DNA of 18,504 bases, from assembly GCA_900551945.1 (NCBI GenBank), contig URYE01000057.1, positions 1 to 18,504 of the forward strand. Reading direction: 5' to 3'. This document shows positions 16,523 through 18,504 of the stretch, one piece after another. The position numbers and the translations under genes were made by a program. Numbering within the stretch: the stretch's first letter is position 1; each line of letters begins with the position of its first letter. Below the pieces are notes generated by a model, which ran no database searches, was not told the DNA's origin, and was given only the letters and a program-made list of their open reading frames with translations. The stretch comes from an uncultured Eubacterium sp. Lineage in GTDB: Bacteria > Bacillota > Clostridia > Lachnospirales > Lachnospiraceae.

Positions 16523-16616
16523 ACTTCTTCCTCCTTAATGTAATTTAAAATTCATAAAAATAATATTGTATACTTATATTTTTAAAATCGGTATGAATTA
16601 CTTATTTTTTATATTT

Positions 16617-16645
16617 ATTATAGAATACGATATATTAAAATACAA
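16617..16645 (-). promoter_or_regulatory. Promoter of the beta-propeller repeat-protein gene
   Basis: On the minus strand TTGTAT (16645-16640), a 17-bp spacer and TATAAT (16622-16617) give a start near 16610 and an 88-nt leader. An inverted pair AAAATCGG (16584-16591) / CCGATTTT (16647-16654) flanks the promoter. Confidence 0.65.
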
Positions 16646-16671
16646 TCCGATTTTTTGATAAAAACAAACAT

Positions 16672-16764
16672 AGAGCTATCAAACTAACTAAATTTTATAA
16701 AAAATAGAAAATTAAATATTATTAAACCTCTATATTTTTGTAAAATTCTTAGCATGATAGCTCT
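16672..16764 (-). terminator. 93-bp palindromic element behind the CAP gene (copy B)
   Basis: The arms 16672-16708 and 16729-16764 pair with few mismatches around a 20-nt loop. The element starts 33 bp after the CAP gene stop and separates it from the promoter of the next repeat-protein gene. The U-rich tail on the minus side is broken (ATGTTTGTTTTT). Its right arm and loop align closely with copy A at 3759-3862. Confidence 0.6.
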
Positions 16765-16796
16765 TTTTATATTAAGCAATTATGCTTAACTAATGT

Positions 16797-18413
16797 TTAC
16801 TCTACATGTCCTTTTACTACTTTAAAAGTTCCATTTTCATTTTTTACTGTTCCTGTATATGTTAAATCTAAGGCTCCATTTTTCATATACCATAAGCCAT
16901 ATTCATTCTGTGCTAAACCTGTATAGCTTAAATCTAATGTTCCATTCTTTACATACCACCAGCCGTATTCATTTAGCGCCATTCCTGTATAACTTAAATC
17001 TAATGCTCCATTTTTCACATACCACCAGCCGTATTCATTTAGCGCAAGGCCTGTGTAGCTTAAATCAAGCAATCCATTTCTCATATACCACCAGCCATAT
17101 TCATTTAACGCAAGTCCTGTATAGCTTAAATCTAATGCTCCATTTTTTATATACCACCAGCCATATTCATTTAATGCCATGCCTGTATAACTAAAATCTA
17201 TTGCACCATTTTTTACATACCACCAGCCATACTCATTAAGCGCCATTCCTGTATAATTCCAGTCTATTGTGCCATTTTTTACATACCACCAACCATATTC
17301 ATTAAGTGCAAGTCCTGTGTAATTACAATCAATATTACCATCACTATAATAATTCCAAATTCCATCCCCTGATAAACACAAGCCATTTTTTTCTTCTAAT
17401 GAAAATATATTTACATTGTAAGTAACACTATCTTGATAATCACTAATTCCTATGTTATTGATATCAACTTTAAAGCTATCACCATTATTTAAAGTAAGGT
17501 CTTGTGGTAAAAATATAACGCAACCTGTCTGACCATAACCTGCATTATTAACATAAAACTCACCATCTGATGAATTATTATTAAAGTTCCATACTTGACC
17601 TGTACTTAAATTAGTCAATGTAACATTTACATCATTACTTACCTTTTCACCAAATGTAATTGACCATGGATAACCACTTACTTGATAACTCCAGTTATAA
17701 AGTAATTCTATAGGAGTGTTTTGTGCTGGCCATGCAACTCCATATTCATCTGCATCTTTATTTCTACTATTATTAATTACATTTGTTGCACTATAACCAC
17801 CTACTTGACCAAAACCTATACCTGAAAGTTGTGGATATAATATCCATCTTCTATGACCAACTCGACTTATATTACCTGAGTCACCATCATCAAGATACAT
17901 CTTGATTGTATCAGGTATTGTAAGATTATATGTCGCCATAGCTATATTAGATGTTGATGCTCCTTCTAATGCAAGATTGTACAAATCTTCACTCATTAAC
18001 TCCGGCTGTGAAGGATAGTGTGACAAAGAATTATTAATATAATTACAAAGTGACGCAGCTTGCGAAATCTCATTGTAATACTGTTCAATATGTGTCATGC
18101 TTGAAAGTCCTGCTGTATATCTTACAAAATTGACCATTGACTGTGCGTTTTCAAGAACATTAGATGAGATTACACCTGCACTATATGGTGGTGTAACGAC
18201 TGGCTCTACATCATAAGTTGTTTCCATATCAGTATCATAAGAGTGTTGATTATAATAATTAATTATATCTTGTTTTGAGTGATATTCTACATTCATGGCA
18301 GGCTTCTCATCGTCTGCTTTAACTAGTATCGCACTATATTTAATATTTGAAAATGACAATGTTAATAATACTGCACTTATGGCAGTTGTTTTTAATACTG
18401 TTTTTAATTTCAT
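16797..18413 (-). CDS. Secreted CAP-domain protein with seven Trp/Tyr-rich surface repeats
   Basis: A 538-residue predicted exported protein. The signal peptide is at 1-33 (cut after VKA likely). Residues about 85-240 form a CAP/SCP-like domain with candidate site residues H132 (SHYP), E150 (ALEGAS) and H187 in VGHRRWILYP (185-194), the best CAP match, followed by GIGFGQVGGYSATNV. A beta-rich linker of about 100 residues (240-340) contains TLTNLSTGQVWNF. Seven 22-residue NEYGWWY...YTG units run from 371 to 524, and the protein ends VVKGHVE. Bacterial CAP proteins are extracellular and of largely unknown role. The repeats probably bind the wall; no LPxTG is seen. A good AAAGGAG lies 6 nt before the ATG. 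The C-terminal module is shared with the next gene downstream, though the N-terminal domains differ, which points to module shuffling or gene conversion. Confidence 0.88.
   Translation of the reverse strand: MKLKTVLKTTAISAVLLTLSFSNIKYSAILVKADDEKPAMNVEYHSKQDIINYYNQHSYDTDMETTYDVEPVVTPPYSAGVISSNVLENAQSMVNFVRYTAGLSSMTHIEQYYNEISQAASLCNYINNSLSHYPSQPELMSEDLYNLALEGASTSNIAMATYNLTIPDTIKMYLDDGDSGNISRVGHRRWILYPQLSGIGFGQVGGYSATNVINNSRNKDADEYGVAWPAQNTPIELLYNWSYQVSGYPWSITFGEKVSNDVNVTLTNLSTGQVWNFNNNSSDGEFYVNNAGYGQTGCVIFLPQDLTLNNGDSFKVDINNIGISDYQDSVTYNVNIFSLEEKNGLCLSGDGIWNYYSDGNIDCNYTGLALNEYGWWYVKNGTIDWNYTGMALNEYGWWYVKNGAIDFSYTGMALNEYGWWYIKNGALDLSYTGLALNEYGWWYMRNGLLDLSYTGLALNEYGWWYVKNGALDLSYTGMALNEYGWWYVKNGTLDLSYTGLAQNEYGLWYMKNGALDLTYTGTVKNENGTFKVVKGHVE
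16842..17303 (-). repeat. Seven tandem 66-bp coding repeats in the CAP gene
   Basis: Units begin at protein residues 371, 393, 415, 437, 459, 481 and 503. The array has the same count, period and order as that at 14669-15130: it opens with a TIDW unit, moves to ALDLSYTG units and closes with the LWYMKNGALDLTYTG unit. The two arrays lie about 2 kb apart in the same orientation. Confidence 0.92.
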
Positions 18414-18504
18414 ATGTTACTCCTTTTAATAATGTAATTGTATATTAAGTTAACCTATTGTGCTAGTTAATTTTTTGTTTTGCGAAAACTATATAAATGG
18501 TCAG

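Noticed and set aside
16859..17194. A long open frame on the plus strand across the repeat array
   Set aside because: It is antisense to the CAP gene repeats; a 66-bp period keeps the opposite frame open without coding meaning, and there is no ribosome binding site.
14669..17303. CRISPR-like regular repeats
   Set aside because: The 66-bp units are contiguous, in frame and encode 22-residue protein repeats, with no spacers.

Overview
The window looks like chromosome of a low-GC, Gram-positive gut-type anaerobe of the Clostridia, most likely Lachnospiraceae. The grounds are very AT-rich intergenic DNA, strong AGGAGG-type ribosome binding sites, textbook sigma-A promoters, a T-box-controlled isoleucyl-tRNA synthetase of the eukaryote-like type, a GH3 beta-glucosidase with swapped domains like those of Butyrivibrio and Ruminococcus, and two secreted proteins ending in Trp/Tyr-rich 22-residue repeats. 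I cannot name the species from sequence alone.

Layout. 1-504 has no protein gene. It starts with what looks like the right-end hairpin of an IS200/IS605-type element, followed by structured DNA that could encode a small RNA on the minus strand. 505-3559 (minus) holds a polytopic GT-C-type glycosyltransferase and, upstream of it, a WYL-domain regulator. 3933-6692 is a divergent pair: the GH3 beta-glucosidase (minus) and a MATE exporter (plus), with back-to-back promoters. 8189-9982 (plus) is a compact two-gene operon: a MarR repressor and a YczE-like membrane domain fused to a cytidylate-kinase-like domain. Its promoter sits inside a perfect 41-bp palindrome. 10145-13378 (minus) is ileS, preceded by a promoter, a T-box leader with an ATC specifier and an intrinsic terminator. 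13847-18413 (minus) holds a PilZ (c-di-GMP receptor) protein, a secreted protein with a probable beta-propeller region plus seven repeats, and a secreted CAP-domain protein with seven matching repeats.

How the genes fit together. ileS is controlled by uncharged tRNA-Ile. The MarR operon is probably autorepressed through the palindrome. The GH3 enzyme is predicted to be cytoplasmic (no signal peptide) and would hydrolyse imported beta-glucosides. The two repeat proteins are predicted to be exported and held at the cell surface by their repeats. The PilZ gene, 60 bp downstream of one of them, could tie that locus to c-di-GMP, but this is inference.

The least ordinary features are the membrane-kinase fusion under a perfect palindromic operator, the T-box leader lacking a canonical TGGNACC antiterminator core, a family of related long palindromic terminators shared by unrelated genes, and the paired repeat arrays whose units match position by position. 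I found no CRISPR array, prophage or complete defence system.
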